From Burkholderia sp. WSM2232 (lineage in GTDB: Bacteria; Pseudomonadota; Gammaproteobacteria; Burkholderiales; Burkholderiaceae), in the NCBI RefSeq assembly GCF_000472545.1, contig NZ_AWZV01000036.1:244-64243 (forward strand): DNA of 64,000 nt, in the 5' to 3' direction. The stretch's first letter is position 1. Each line of letters begins with the position of its first letter. The translations under genes were made by a program, and so were the position numbers. The notes under the pieces were generated by a model. The model saw only the letters and a list, made by a program, of their open reading frames with translations. It did no database searches and was not told the DNA's origin. Shown here one piece after another: positions 36,722-46,174 of this stretch.

Positions 36722-37666
36722 TCAATGCGCGCACTGCGCGCGGATCGCTTTTGCAATGCCTTCTGCGTCAATGCCGTAGTGGCGCCGGATGCCTTTACGT
36801 GTGCCGTATTTTGCGAACTCGCCTTCAGCGATTCCGAGCATGGTGAGCGGTTTCGCAAGCTGACGTCGCGCCATGAGGACCGCGGTGACCGCACCGATGC
36901 CGCCGTGAAGCGAATGCTCTTCGACTGTGACGACAGAGTCATGAGCCGCAATGATCTTCGCGAGCGCGTCCTGATCGAGCGGCCGGATCGAAGAGAGGTT
37001 GACGAGCGTCGGGGCGATGTTGTGCTGTGCCTTCACGGACTCACATGCATCCAGCGCTTCGCCGACCACCGAACCCAACGCAATCACGGCGACTCGGCTG
37101 CCCTGAATCACCACGTCCGGGCGGCCTGGCTGGAACCGGTAATTGGCGTCGTGCACGATGGGAAACTTTGCGTTGTCGAGCCGGATGTACACCGGCCCCT
37201 CGACGGCCGCAGCGTATTCGATCATCTGCACGACCTCGACCTCGTCGCAGGGCGCGAGAATCTGCACATTCCCGAATCCGCTCATGATCGAGATGTCGTC
37301 GATCGCGTGATGCGTCGACGCGAGCGGACCATAGGCCACGCCGGCGTTCAGACCAAGCATCTTCACGTTCGTCGCGCTGTAGCAGACGTCATTCTTGACC
37401 TGCTCGTTAGCGCGGGCCACGAGGAACGGTGCAGCATTGGCGGTGAAGACGACATGTCCGCCCAACGCAAGTCCGGCAGCCATGCCGACCATGTTCTGCT
37501 CGGCGATACCCACATTGATGACCCGTTCGGGGTAGGTTTCGAGGAACGGGTTGATTTTGGAAGTGGACGTCGAGTCCGCGACCATCACAAGGATATCCCG
37601 GCCCTGCGCCGTTAACCGTCCGAGCGCGCTGACCGCCCCGTCCCGCAAATCGGCGTACTCACGCAT
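36722..37666 (-). CDS. Transketolase, C-terminal subunit
   Basis: 314 residues from the ATG at 37666. Carries the pyrimidine-binding half (DILVMVADSTSTSKINPFLE, VINVGIAEQNMVGMAAGLAL with the catalytic Glu) and the C-terminal transketolase domain (VVTVEEHSLHGGIGAVTAVL). It needs the N-terminal subunit, whose gene overlaps it by eight bases. Together they would transfer two-carbon units from a ketose phosphate. Split transketolases of this type occur in specialised sugar pathways such as apulose-4-phosphate transketolase. Confidence 0.9.
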   Translation of the reverse strand: MREYADLRDGAVSALGRLTAQGRDILVMVADSTSTSKINPFLETYPERVINVGIAEQNMVGMAAGLALGGHVVFTANAAPFLVARANEQVKNDVCYSATNVKMLGLNAGVAYGPLASTHHAIDDISIMSGFGNVQILAPCDEVEVVQMIEYAAAVEGPVYIRLDNAKFPIVHDANYRFQPGRPDVVIQGSRVAVIALGSVVGEALDACESVKAQHNIAPTLVNLSSIRPLDQDALAKIIAAHDSVVTVEEHSLHGGIGAVTAVLMARRQLAKPLTMLGIAEGEFAKYGTRKGIRRHYGIDAEGIAKAIRAQCAH

Positions 37667-38513
37667 GATCCAGTTCCTCCAATGCCTGTTGCAGTTGCTT
37701 TTCGTCCGGGAACTTGTGATGCCATGCGGGTACGTTCTCCATAAACGACACGCCGCGGCCCTTGATCGTGTGGGCGATGAGGACCTTTGGCTTTGCATTT
37801 CCGTAGTCCAGACTTTCGATTAGTTTCCAAATTGCATCTGCCTGGTTGCCGTTGACGTCATGTACCTCGAAACCGAAAGCCCGGAATTTCTCGTCGAGCG
37901 GATCCATATCCATGATGTTGTGGGTGAAGTCCGCGAGCTGCAGACGGTTGCGGTCCACGATCACAACCAGATTCGCCAGTTCGAAATGTGCCGCAGCCAT
38001 CGCAGCTTCCCAGTTCGAGCCCTCTTCGAGCTCGCCGTCGCCCGTGAGAACGAAGACTCGGCCGGGTGAGCGTTCCGTGTTGCTGGCATGACGCTGCTTT
38101 GCCATGGCGAGTCCTGCCGCGATAGGAAATCCATGCCCCAGACCGCCCGTGTTGACGGTCACGAAGGACGGCAGTTTCTGCCGCACCGGATGCCCCGGCA
38201 GGCGCGAGTCGTCTTTCAGATAAGTGAGCAGCTCATCGTCAGAAAGCCAGCCAAGTTCAGCAAAGCAGGCATAGAGTCCACCCACGCCGTGCCCTTTGCT
38301 GAGGACGAATTCATCCTGCCATTTAACCGTCCGGTCAGCTTGCACCTCATAGCGGAGCACGTGGAAGTAAAGCGCCGCGAGCACGTCTGCCTCGGACATG
38401 TCACCGCCCGTGTGGCCGCTCCTGGCAGCGGAATTCATCACACAGATCTTTTTACGGATTTCCTGCGCCCGCCGATGGAGGGCGTCTCCCGACTGCCTGT
38501 AAGGGTTTTCCAT
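37659..38513 (-). CDS. Transketolase, N-terminal subunit
   Basis: 284 residues with the thiamine-diphosphate motif FVLTGDGELEEGSNWEA through IVDRNRLQ (GDG-X-N spacing near 30), and GHTGGDMSEADVLAALYF and LSKGHG for the diphosphate site. First gene of the leftward operon, divergent from deoR, with GGGAGC before the ATG. It forms the active site with the C-terminal subunit encoded next. A separate full-length housekeeping transketolase is expected elsewhere. Confidence 0.92.
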   Translation of the reverse strand: MENPYRQSGDALHRRAQEIRKKICVMNSAARSGHTGGDMSEADVLAALYFHVLRYEVQADRTVKWQDEFVLSKGHGVGGLYACFAELGWLSDDELLTYLKDDSRLPGHPVRQKLPSFVTVNTGGLGHGFPIAAGLAMAKQRHASNTERSPGRVFVLTGDGELEEGSNWEAAMAAAHFELANLVVIVDRNRLQLADFTHNIMDMDPLDEKFRAFGFEVHDVNGNQADAIWKLIESLDYGNAKPKVLIAHTIKGRGVSFMENVPAWHHKFPDEKQLQQALEELDHA

Positions 38514-38558
38514 TCACAGCTCCCGCACTTCCTGTTTGCTTGAAATTCAGTTTCTGTT

Positions 38559-38574
38559 ACTTTCGTTAGAAAGT
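38559..38574. promoter_or_regulatory. Likely DeoR operator in the divergent promoter
   Basis: ACTTTC-GTTA-GAAAGT, a perfect inverted repeat in the 176-base region between the transketolase operon and deoR; further AGAAAG and TTTCTG half sites nearby fit the repeated operators of DeoR-family repressors. Confidence 0.5.
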
Positions 38575-38689
38575 CAAAGGGAAATACACAGAAAGAGGGA
38601 AAACCCCTGGGCGGACCACAAGGTGGCGGTTTAGGGCACAATATCGGCTGACGTGGCGAGGCCGCGCAGACGCTTCGCGGGATGAGCAA

Positions 38690-39487
38690 ATGGACCAACG
38701 GACAAGAACAGAAAAGATTTTCGAAAAGGTGCAGGCTGCCAAGCTGGTCAAGCTTTCGGAGCTTTCCAGCGAGTTTGGCGTTTCCATGCCAACCATTCGA
38801 AAAGACATCGATGAGTTACAGAAGCTTGGACGCGTGGAACGCGTTCACGGGAACGTCCGCCTGGTTACGTCTCAGTCCAATTCAGCCCGGCCTCTTGTCG
38901 ATCGTGCCAACGTTCTCCCAACGAGTCCCGAGAAGGCAATGATCGGCCGGATGGCCGCGACGCTTATCCAGAACGGCGACTCCCTGATCCTGGATTGCGG
39001 TGCGACAACGACGGAACTCGCAAAGAACCTGCTTGACCGGCAGAACCTGCGGATCGTGACGAACGCGCTGAACATCGCGATCATCCTCGGCGCTGAGCCA
39101 ACCAACCGGATCATGCTGACAGGTGGAGAGTTCAAGCCGGAGACGATCGCAGTTTCGGGAGAAAAGGCGTCGGCGTTTTTCCAGGGAATGTTCGTCGACA
39201 AGCTGTTCCTCGCTGCCGGTGGCGTCTCGAAAGAGTCGGGTATCTCCTACCCCGACTTCATCGACCTGCATGTGAAACGGGCGATGATCGATGCGGCGAA
39301 AACGGTCTACCTTCTCGCCGACTCCAGGAAGTTCGGAAAACGTGAGTTCGCGGCATTTGGTGCGATGGACAGGATTGACTACCTGGTCACCGACGAAGGC
39401 TTGGGCGAGGATTTCGCGAAGTGGCTCGCCGGCAACGGCACGCAGATCATCTACGCCGAAGGCAAGCCCAATCAGTTTGCGGGCTAA
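38690..39487 (+). CDS. DeoR-family transcriptional regulator
   Basis: 265 residues. N-terminal winged helix (LVKLSELSSEFGVSMPTIRKD and LQKLGRVERVHGNVRL), then the DeoR sensor: LILDCGATTTELAKNL, VTNALNIA, MLTGGEFKPETIAVSG, LFLAAGGVSKESG, YLLADSRKFGKREFA. It binds a phosphorylated sugar, normally to release DNA. Divergent from the nine-gene operon, so it is the probable pathway-specific repressor, with a phosphorylated intermediate made by the FGGY kinase as inducer (inference). Confidence 0.9.
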   Translation: MDQRTRTEKIFEKVQAAKLVKLSELSSEFGVSMPTIRKDIDELQKLGRVERVHGNVRLVTSQSNSARPLVDRANVLPTSPEKAMIGRMAATLIQNGDSLILDCGATTTELAKNLLDRQNLRIVTNALNIAIILGAEPTNRIMLTGGEFKPETIAVSGEKASAFFQGMFVDKLFLAAGGVSKESGISYPDFIDLHVKRAMIDAAKTVYLLADSRKFGKREFAAFGAMDRIDYLVTDEGLGEDFAKWLAGNGTQIIYAEGKPNQFAG

Positions 39488-39601
39488 TGCAGGCACAACG
39501 AGGGCTAGCATGCTTATTTGCGTTACCTCGCTCTGATCGCAGGTTTGCGTCCGCTGTCCATGACCGCGTCTGGATGAAGGTGTGTCGTCCCGATATCGAT
39601 C

Positions 39602-39853
39602 CGCAAGCGGGGGCTAGCCGAACTCGTCGCCGGCACGGGCGTCACGATCAATGCGGTGCTGCCCGGCCCGACGGAGCCCGAGATCTTTTCGAACTGGATG
39701 AAGGCGACCGCACAGGCCACTGACGAACTTGCGAACATGGTCGCATATGCCTGGCCGGAACAGGCGTCGGCCGCGACCAATCGCCTTCTTGCCCCGGACC
39801 GTCATACGAGAGAAGCCCTGCGGCATAACAGGCGTGCCTGGCCACGTGGATAG
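39602..39853 (+). pseudogene. SDR dehydrogenase fragment
   Basis: The frame RGLAELVAGTGVTINAVLPGPT followed by EPEIFSNWMK and VAYAWPEQASAATNRLLA matches the C-terminal third of a common SDR subfamily (normally GVTVNAVLPGPT...VAYLCSPQASATNG). The Rossmann half and catalytic Tyr are absent. It lies between deoR and a LysR gene. Confidence 0.6.
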
Positions 39854-40136
39854 GGTCGTGCAACCGTCATGCGAGGCTTCCGCTACCGGAAGTAACAGTT
39901 CAACGCGGAGCCGGATCGCGATCATCAGCAGTCACACGCGCCCAATTTCGAATCGTTTGCGCTGCCTCTGGCCTGTAACAACCTGCCTTCTTTCTACGCC
40001 GCGCACATGGCCGGCGTTTGCGTTCGACACGTCGTCCGAATGAGACTTCCGGCAACGGAGATCGCCCGTCCAGGCCGCGAGATTTCGTGTGAAAATCCAT
40101 CGGACACTACTTGTACGCGAAGAACTGGAACATTCG

Positions 40137-41096
40137 ATGGATCGGTTAGAAGCGATGTCTTTCCTGATACTGGCGGTGGAGCACGGCAGTCTGTCCGCAG
40201 CCGCCAGATCGTCGCGCGTGCCGCTTGCGACGCTCAGCCGCAAAATTTCGGACCTTGAGGCACTGATCGGCAGCCGCTTGCTTGTCCGTAGCACGCGAAA
40301 GCTGACATTGACGGATGCTGGGATCGCATATCTGGAGGCGGCCCGCCGCATTCTCGATCAGGTGGAAGAAGCAGAGCGACAGGCAAGCGGCGAGTTCACG
40401 GCTCCCAAAGGCGAACTGGTCATCACAGCTCCGCTCATGTTTGGGCGTCTTCACGTATTGCCGATCGTGGCGGACTTTCTCGCCACCTTTCCAGCTATCA
40501 CGGTCAAGTTAGTGCTGATCGACCGGAACGTCGACCTGGTCGGCGATCACGTCGACGTGGCAATTCGCATTGGGCGGCTACCCGACAGTTCAATGTTTGC
40601 GACGCCGATCGGCGTCATGCGCATGGTGACGGCTGCCAGCCCTCGATTCCTCAAGAGCCACGGCACTCCGAAACGACCAGAAGATCTCTCCGCTATCCCG
40701 TGTGTGACCGTGGACACCCCCCAGCCCTTTCCAGCGTGGAGGCTAAAATCCGGCACCCGGACCGCGACCGTGGATGTGCCGATTCTTGCGAGACTAGTCG
40801 TTTCGACAGCCTCCGCTGCATCAGAGGCCGCAGTCAGAGGCGTTGGCGTGACCCAGTTGCTGCACTATCAGGTGTTCGATGCCGTCGAGGCAAGCGATCT
40901 CCAACTGATCCTCGAAGAGTTCGAGCCTGACGCAGCACCCGTTCACCTCTTACACGCTTCGCGCGGTCACATGCCATTGAAGTTGCGACGCTTTCTCGAC
41001 TTTGCAACGCCGCTTTTTCGCGAGCGACTCGCGCATATTGCAGCCGCCAGGCCCGCCGTCGGGCCCGACGGCTCGGGTCTTGCCGGCGCTTCGTAG
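40137..41096 (+). CDS. LysR-family transcriptional regulator
   Basis: 319 residues from MDRLEAMSFLILAVEHGSLS at 40137, with the helix-turn-helix SAAARSSRVPLATLSRKISDLEALIG and the effector domain (GRLHVLPIVADFLATFP...). This is the CrgA/DsdC-like group of small LTTRs. It precedes an alpha/beta hydrolase on the same strand, 151 bases apart. The start from 40089 has a weak site. Effector unknown. Confidence 0.86.
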   Translation: MDRLEAMSFLILAVEHGSLSAAARSSRVPLATLSRKISDLEALIGSRLLVRSTRKLTLTDAGIAYLEAARRILDQVEEAERQASGEFTAPKGELVITAPLMFGRLHVLPIVADFLATFPAITVKLVLIDRNVDLVGDHVDVAIRIGRLPDSSMFATPIGVMRMVTAASPRFLKSHGTPKRPEDLSAIPCVTVDTPQPFPAWRLKSGTRTATVDVPILARLVVSTASAASEAAVRGVGVTQLLHYQVFDAVEASDLQLILEEFEPDAAPVHLLHASRGHMPLKLRRFLDFATPLFRERLAHIAAARPAVGPDGSGLAGAS

Positions 41097-41247
41097 CGCT
41101 ACAAGCCTTCCGCTCAACGGAAGGCTGGTTCTTTCTTTTGCCGGGTTATCGAAGTGCACCGGTCAGGCGATGATTGGCCTCACCGCACCGCCGCTCGTCA
41201 GCATCAAAAGCGGGACGGTGCATTCACACATTCCCGAGGCAAATACC

Positions 41248-42105
41248 ATGGCATCCATCAGCTACCGCACCGCCAACGTTGACGGCTTTGAAGTGTTCTA
41301 TCGTGAGGCAGGCCAACCTTCCCTGCCGGGTCTGTTGCTCTTGCACGGCTTTCCGAGTTCGAGCCACATGTATCGCGATTTGATTCCGATGCTTTCCGGG
41401 CACTTTCACGTCGTGGCACCCGATCTGCCGGGGTTTGGGCTGTCGGCGCAACCGTCGCGTGCGCAGTTCGCCTATACCTTTGACAACCTCGCCAAGGTAA
41501 TGGATCGCTTTACAGAAGTCATCGGCATGGCACGCTATGCGCTGTATGTCTTCGACTACGGTGCGCCGACGGGCTTTCGCTTGGCCATGGCCCATCCCGA
41601 ACGCGTGACGGCAATCGTCTCGCAAAACGGAAATGCGTACGAAGAGGGTCTGTCCGAGGGCTGGAATTCCATTCAGCGCTATTGGAGAGAACCAAGTAAT
41701 GCCAACCGTCAGGCATTGCGTGAACTGCTGACGCCCGCGTCGATCCGTTGGCAATACGAGCACGGCGTCAGTGACCCGGCACAGATTTCGCCGGACGGCT
41801 ACGGCCTCGACGCTTTCTATCTCGGCCGCCCCGAACGTGACGAGATCCAACTCGACCTCTTCGGGGACTATGCGAGCAATGTCGCTCTTTATCCGGCATT
41901 CCAGAAGTATTTCCGCGAGCATCAGCCGCCGCTAATGGCCATCTGGGGCAAGAACGATCCGTTCTTCCTCCCGCCAGGCGCAGAGGCCTACAAGCGTGAC
42001 CTGCCGAACGCACGAGTACGTTTTCTCGACACCGGGCACTTCGCGCTTGAGACGCACGCGCGGGAAATCGCGGATGCCGTTGTTGATTTTATAAAAGCCG
42101 TTTGA
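41248..42105 (+). CDS. Alpha/beta hydrolase, epoxide hydrolase/haloalkane dehalogenase-like
   Basis: 285 residues. HGFPSSSHMYRDL is the oxyanion loop; the nucleophile elbow VFDYGAPTGFRLA carries Asp rather than Ser, as in haloalkane dehalogenases and epoxide hydrolases; WGKNDPFFLPPGAEAY and DTGHFALETHA supply the acid and His. Cytoplasmic. GAGG precedes the ATG by eight bases. Right-hand spacer 42106-42578 (470 bases) has no gene that I can name. Confidence 0.84.
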   Translation: MASISYRTANVDGFEVFYREAGQPSLPGLLLLHGFPSSSHMYRDLIPMLSGHFHVVAPDLPGFGLSAQPSRAQFAYTFDNLAKVMDRFTEVIGMARYALYVFDYGAPTGFRLAMAHPERVTAIVSQNGNAYEEGLSEGWNSIQRYWREPSNANRQALRELLTPASIRWQYEHGVSDPAQISPDGYGLDAFYLGRPERDEIQLDLFGDYASNVALYPAFQKYFREHQPPLMAIWGKNDPFFLPPGAEAYKRDLPNARVRFLDTGHFALETHAREIADAVVDFIKAV

Positions 42106-42578
42106 GTCGACGCGGACCGAGTGCATATCGGCGGGACGTCGTCGCTCGCCAGCGCCTCGCGCAATCCGGCACGAGGCTCGTATGGCAACGACTTCGGACA
42201 TGTGCCGCCCGCGCGCAGCAGCGGCGTCTGCGCTATAAGCGCCGGCGCGATCAGGCGGGGCGACCTGATGTACCAGCCAGCGCGCAGTCGTCCCAGCCCG
42301 CTCAATGGCGCTGCGATGATTTTTGCCTCGGCGCTGTGCGAGGTGGAAGCAAGCTAACCGGCCAGTGCGGCGAGCGGTCATGTGCCCGCTCGCGCACTCG
42401 GTAGCCGCGTTGCGTCGAGTGGACTGGAGCATGTCGGCTAGTCATTTCTGCAATGACGGCAACGCTCTGGACTCGACGTCGTGTGGCCGGTAACTTGACG
42501 TCAAGCGCGCACAACCTGGTCTCGTTGTTTCCATGAGACGAGACAGGGCTACTCTTTTCTTTAAGGAGTGCAAATTCG

Positions 42579-43268
42579 ATGGCAACTGACAAAACTGCAC
42601 TGATCATTGGTGCATCCCGCGGACTCGGCCTGGCACTTGCATCGGAGTTCAGTGGACGCCGGTACGACGTTATCGCCACGTCGCGAGGATCGTCTCCACA
42701 GCTGGCAGAACTGGAAGCGCAATGTCCGGGAAGAGTGACCACCGAGACCGTAGATGTAGTGGACCTGAAATCGGTAAGGGCCCTGTACGAGCGCCTCGAT
42801 GGTCGCAAGCTCGATGTGTTGTTTGTCAACGCCGGCGTTTGCAAGGCAAACGAACTCACACCGCTGCAGGTGGACGAAAGCGACTATCTGGACATGATGC
42901 TCACCAATGCGCTCAGTCCAATGAGGATCGTCGAAATGTTCCACAACCTGGTCGCGGAGAACGGTGTAATTGCTGTGATGTCATCCGAGATCGGAAGCAT
43001 TGAAAACTCCACTGGATTCTGGGAACTATACAGTTCGAGCAAGGCAGCCTTGAACATGTTAATGAAAGCCTTCTCGCAGCGTCACCCTCGAGACAAGCGC
43101 GCCCTCCTTCTTGTTGCGCCGGGCTGGGTTCGAACGGACATGGGCGGCAGCAATGCGACGCTGGATGTTTCGGAAAGTATTCCGCTGGTGGTGGACATGA
43201 TCGAGGCGAACTTCGGGGTTCCGGGTCTGCGCTTCACGGATCGCTACAACAAGTCCATACCCTGGTGA
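42579..43268 (+). CDS. Short-chain dehydrogenase/reductase
   Basis: 229 residues with ALIIGASRGLGLALASEF, VLFVNAGVCKAN, AVMSSEIGSIE and YSSSKAALNMLMKAF. It belongs to the CsgA/short SDR group lacking a C-terminal extension. AAGGAG precedes the start. It lies between a LysR gene and another, with no direct partner; the substrate is unknown. Confidence 0.85.
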   Translation: MATDKTALIIGASRGLGLALASEFSGRRYDVIATSRGSSPQLAELEAQCPGRVTTETVDVVDLKSVRALYERLDGRKLDVLFVNAGVCKANELTPLQVDESDYLDMMLTNALSPMRIVEMFHNLVAENGVIAVMSSEIGSIENSTGFWELYSSSKAALNMLMKAFSQRHPRDKRALLLVAPGWVRTDMGGSNATLDVSESIPLVVDMIEANFGVPGLRFTDRYNKSIPW

Positions 43269-43455
43269 GCTGCGCTGCTTCACGGTCAAATGAACGTTCC
43301 TTCATCTCTGCTGATCGTTTCCGCGGAATGTGCAAATTGCACAGACCGCTCGTGAACACCAGTCTCATTGACCGTGTTCCGACGCGATAGACTTCGGGCT
43401 TGAAACATCTCAGCCACGACAAGGACTTTGCGGTCCTTCAAGGAGAAGCAGCGCC

Positions 43456-44388
43456 ATGGACCGGATGGCAGCAATGGAAACGTACGTCTGCGTCGTTGAG
43501 GCAGGCTCGTTCTCGGCAGCCGCAAAGCGGCTCAAACTCGGCCAGCCGGCCGTATCAAAGTCGATCGCGCAACTCGAGGACCGACTGGGCGTGCGGCTGC
43601 TTTTTCGATCGACACGCGGCCTGACACCCACCGATGCGGGTCAGCGCTTCTACGAGCACGCAAGGCGTGCTATCGAAGAAGTGGATCTTGCTGAACAGGT
43701 GGTGCGCGACGCGTCCACCGGACTGTCGGGCGTGCTGCGCATCGGCGCCGCGGTGACCTTTGCGCGGCTGCACATCCTGCCTGCGCTCAAGAGCTTTCTG
43801 GACGCCCACCCCAATCTTCAGATCGATATCGTGCTGGACGATCGCACCATCGACCTGCTTGAAAAAGGCGTGGACGTTGCGTTGCGCATGGGTTCGCTCG
43901 ACGATTCGACTATGACCGCTCGTCGCATTGCGCGGGGCCGCAGGCTGGTCGTCGGCACACCCGGCTACTTCGCGGAAGCAGGCGTGCCGAAATCGCCCGC
44001 GGATTTGAGTCAGCACCAGGCCGTGGTTTATTCGTTGCGCGGCGGGGGCGAATCGTGGGCGTTCAGCCAGAATGGCAAGGAAGTAGCAGTGGTCGTGTCC
44101 GGTCGCGTCAGTGTCAGCGCCGCCGAGGGCATTCGCACAACGGTGCTCGGGGGCATGGGCCTCGCGATCGCGTCGGAATGGATGTTTTCTCCGGAACTTG
44201 CCGATGGTACTGTCAAGGCGGTGCTGACCGACTGGGAATTGCCCCCCATCGACCTTTGGGCGGTCTTCCCTGCCGGACGCCTGGTGAGTGCGAAGGCACG
44301 CGCCTTCGTTACCTTCGTGGAGGAAGTACTGGGCGTCACATCTGCCGGCAAGGAAGGCACATCGTCAGAACCCGAGCTTGCCGATTGA
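43456..44388 (+). CDS. LysR-family transcriptional regulator
   Basis: 310 residues: AAMETYVCVVEAGSFSAAAKRLKLGQPAVSKSIAQLEDRLGVRLL gives the helix-turn-helix and dimer helix start; the C-terminal periplasmic-binding-like domain follows to VFPAGRLVSAKARAF. AAGGAG precedes the ATG. Its 3' end overlaps the stop of the SDR gene at 44365-45081 on the other strand by 24 bases. It may regulate the divergent-acting SDR or the peroxiredoxin cluster, unproven. Confidence 0.88.
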   Translation: MDRMAAMETYVCVVEAGSFSAAAKRLKLGQPAVSKSIAQLEDRLGVRLLFRSTRGLTPTDAGQRFYEHARRAIEEVDLAEQVVRDASTGLSGVLRIGAAVTFARLHILPALKSFLDAHPNLQIDIVLDDRTIDLLEKGVDVALRMGSLDDSTMTARRIARGRRLVVGTPGYFAEAGVPKSPADLSQHQAVVYSLRGGGESWAFSQNGKEVAVVVSGRVSVSAAEGIRTTVLGGMGLAIASEWMFSPELADGTVKAVLTDWELPPIDLWAVFPAGRLVSAKARAFVTFVEEVLGVTSAGKEGTSSEPELAD

Positions 44389-45081
44389 CGCACCACCGTC
44401 TATGTACAGCGTCTGACCGGTCATGAAGGCGGCTACATCAGAAACCAGAAACGCGATTGTCCCGGCAATTTCGTCGGGCTTGCCGAGGCGGCCCATGGGG
44501 ACTGCCGACAGATAGCGCCGCTCGCCCTCGCTTCCAGGTGGGTTGTTCGCGCGGAACAGCTCGGTCTCGGTCGGACCAGGCGCGACGGCGTTCACCGTTA
44601 TACCCGTGCCGGCCAGCTCTAGCGCCCAGGAACGCGCGAAACTTACGAGTGCTGCTTTTGCCGCTGCGTAGGCGGTGCGCTGCGTCATGCCTAGAATCGT
44701 CAGACTGGAAATGTTCACGACGCGTCCCCAGGCGCGTTCGCGCATGCCCGGAAGCAACGCCTGCACGGTCTGGACGGCAGGATGAAGATTCAGCGCGAGA
44801 ACGTCGTCGAGATCGTTTATTGCGACTTCACCCAGTCGCTGCGGTCGGACCAGCGCAACGTTGTTGACTACACCATCGAATGCGTGACGTCGCACGAGGT
44901 CCTCGAGCGCCGCACCGGTTGCGGCACGGTCGGCCAGATCCACGCGGACCAGTTCGCCCGGAAAATCGCTTGCTTCGCGTGCGAGGCCGACCACGTGGTG
45001 GCCAGCGGCAATCAGCTGTCTGGTCAACGCGAGCCCGATGCCCTTGGTCGCGCCGGTTACGAGAAACGTACGTTGTGTCAT
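44365..45081 (-). CDS. Short-chain dehydrogenase/reductase
   Basis: 238 residues from the ATG at 45081 (AAAGGAAATTTG before it). LVTGATKGIGLALTRQL, NNVALVRPQRLGEV, NISSLTILGMTQ, YAAAKAALVSFARSW and GQTLYIDGGASI are all present, i.e. a complete SDR close to fabG-like oxidoreductases. Convergent with the LysR gene; 90 bases upstream is the peroxiredoxin stop, on the same strand, so it may be read from that transcript. Confidence 0.86.
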   Translation of the reverse strand: MTQRTFLVTGATKGIGLALTRQLIAAGHHVVGLAREASDFPGELVRVDLADRAATGAALEDLVRRHAFDGVVNNVALVRPQRLGEVAINDLDDVLALNLHPAVQTVQALLPGMRERAWGRVVNISSLTILGMTQRTAYAAAKAALVSFARSWALELAGTGITVNAVAPGPTETELFRANNPPGSEGERRYLSAVPMGRLGKPDEIAGTIAFLVSDVAAFMTGQTLYIDGGASIGKLGF

Positions 45082-45171
45082 CAAATTTCCTTTACGAACC
45101 GCATGGAAGCAAAAAGCCGTGCCGGACTCTCCGGCGCGGCGTAGTGATTGCCTAGCGTCGAGCGCTCAGGC

Positions 45172-45843
45172 TCAGGCGCTGGCCGTCGCCTTTTCCAGCA
45201 CTGGAAACATGTCTGAGGGGTCAGGACGACGTGTGTAATCCGGGTTGACCTCCGAATACAGCACGATTCCATCCTGTCCGATGACGTAGCGCGCCGGCAT
45301 CGGCAAGGTCCAGCCAGGGTCGTTGTTGAACGTCGGCAGATCGTTCTTCAGGCTCTTGTACAACTCGACCAGATAGTCGGGCAGTGCAAAGCGCAGTCCG
45401 AAGTCCGCAGCGGTCCGGCCGTTCACATCGCTCAGCACCGGGAAGCCCAGTTCGTTGGTGCGCACTGATTTTCGGCTATTGACCGGCGTTTGCGGCGAGA
45501 GTGCCACGACATTTGCGCCATAGGCCTGGATCTCCGGCAGCACTTCGTTGATCGCCTGCAATTCGATATTGCAGTAAGGACACCAGACGCCGCGATAGAA
45601 CGTCACGACGAGCGGGCCCTTCCCCAGCAACGCAGCGGAGGACACGTCGTTGCCGTCCTGATCTTTCAGGTTGAAATGCGGCGCGCGGTCCCCCGCCTTG
45701 ATTGCGCGTGCCGCCTGTCCGCTTGCTATCAGTTCTGCCGTGGCACGTTCCATCACCGGATGAATCTCCGACGGTGCGTTGAACGGCGGTTTGCCCGCCT
45801 TGAAGTCGGCCCGGAATGCGTCGAGTTTGTCTTGCAGTGACAT
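45172..45843 (-). CDS. Peroxiredoxin-like protein (AhpC/TSA family)
   Basis: 223 residues from the ATG at 45843 (AAGGAGAAC). The active-site segment VTFYRGVWCPYCNIELQAI carries Cys-Pro-Tyr-Cys, a thioredoxin-like variant of the AhpC group, then VVALSPQTP, GFPVLSDVNGRTA and PARYVIGQDGIVLYSEVNPDY. It probably reduces peroxides or acts as a thiol oxidoreductase. Cytoplasmic. The AhpD-like gene upstream on the same strand suggests a peroxide-detoxification pair. Confidence 0.85.
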   Translation of the reverse strand: MSLQDKLDAFRADFKAGKPPFNAPSEIHPVMERATAELIASGQAARAIKAGDRAPHFNLKDQDGNDVSSAALLGKGPLVVTFYRGVWCPYCNIELQAINEVLPEIQAYGANVVALSPQTPVNSRKSVRTNELGFPVLSDVNGRTAADFGLRFALPDYLVELYKSLKNDLPTFNNDPGWTLPMPARYVIGQDGIVLYSEVNPDYTRRPDPSDMFPVLEKATASA

Positions 45844-45896
45844 GATTTGTTCTCCTTGGGAGAAATAGTGAATTCGAGGAACTGCTGGCCGCGGAT

Positions 45897-46163
45897 TCAG
45901 GCTGCGTTCTGCGCGGCTGCAATGCGCGCCACTCCCGCCGCAGTGATGCCTTCGAGCGCGAGGCCATAGCCGATGCCTTCGTCGATCACGCGACGCAGAC
46001 GCTGTGTCAGTCCGATGCGCGTGTATTTGGCGGTGAGCGGCGGCTGCTTTGCGATCGTCGCGGCAATTGCGTGCGCGCGCTCCAGCAACTGATGCGCAGG
46101 CACGATTTCCTTGACCCCGCCCAGCGATTTCGCTTCTGCTGCATCGAGCTTTTGCTGCGTGAG
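45897..46163 (-). pseudogene. Enoyl-CoA hydratase C-terminal fragment
   Basis: LTQQKLDAAEAKSLGGVKEIVP then LLERAHAIAATIAKQPPLTAKYTRIGLTQRLRRVIDEGIGYGLALEG matches the last 90 residues of a crotonase-family protein; the N-terminal catalytic two-thirds is missing. It lies between the peroxiredoxin and AhpD-like genes with no start of its own. Confidence 0.7.
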
Positions 46164-46174
46164 CACGAGGTTGC

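Noticed and set aside
42106..42578. A further gene between the epoxide hydrolase and SDR genes
   Set aside because: Both strands give only short frames with no recognisable motif.
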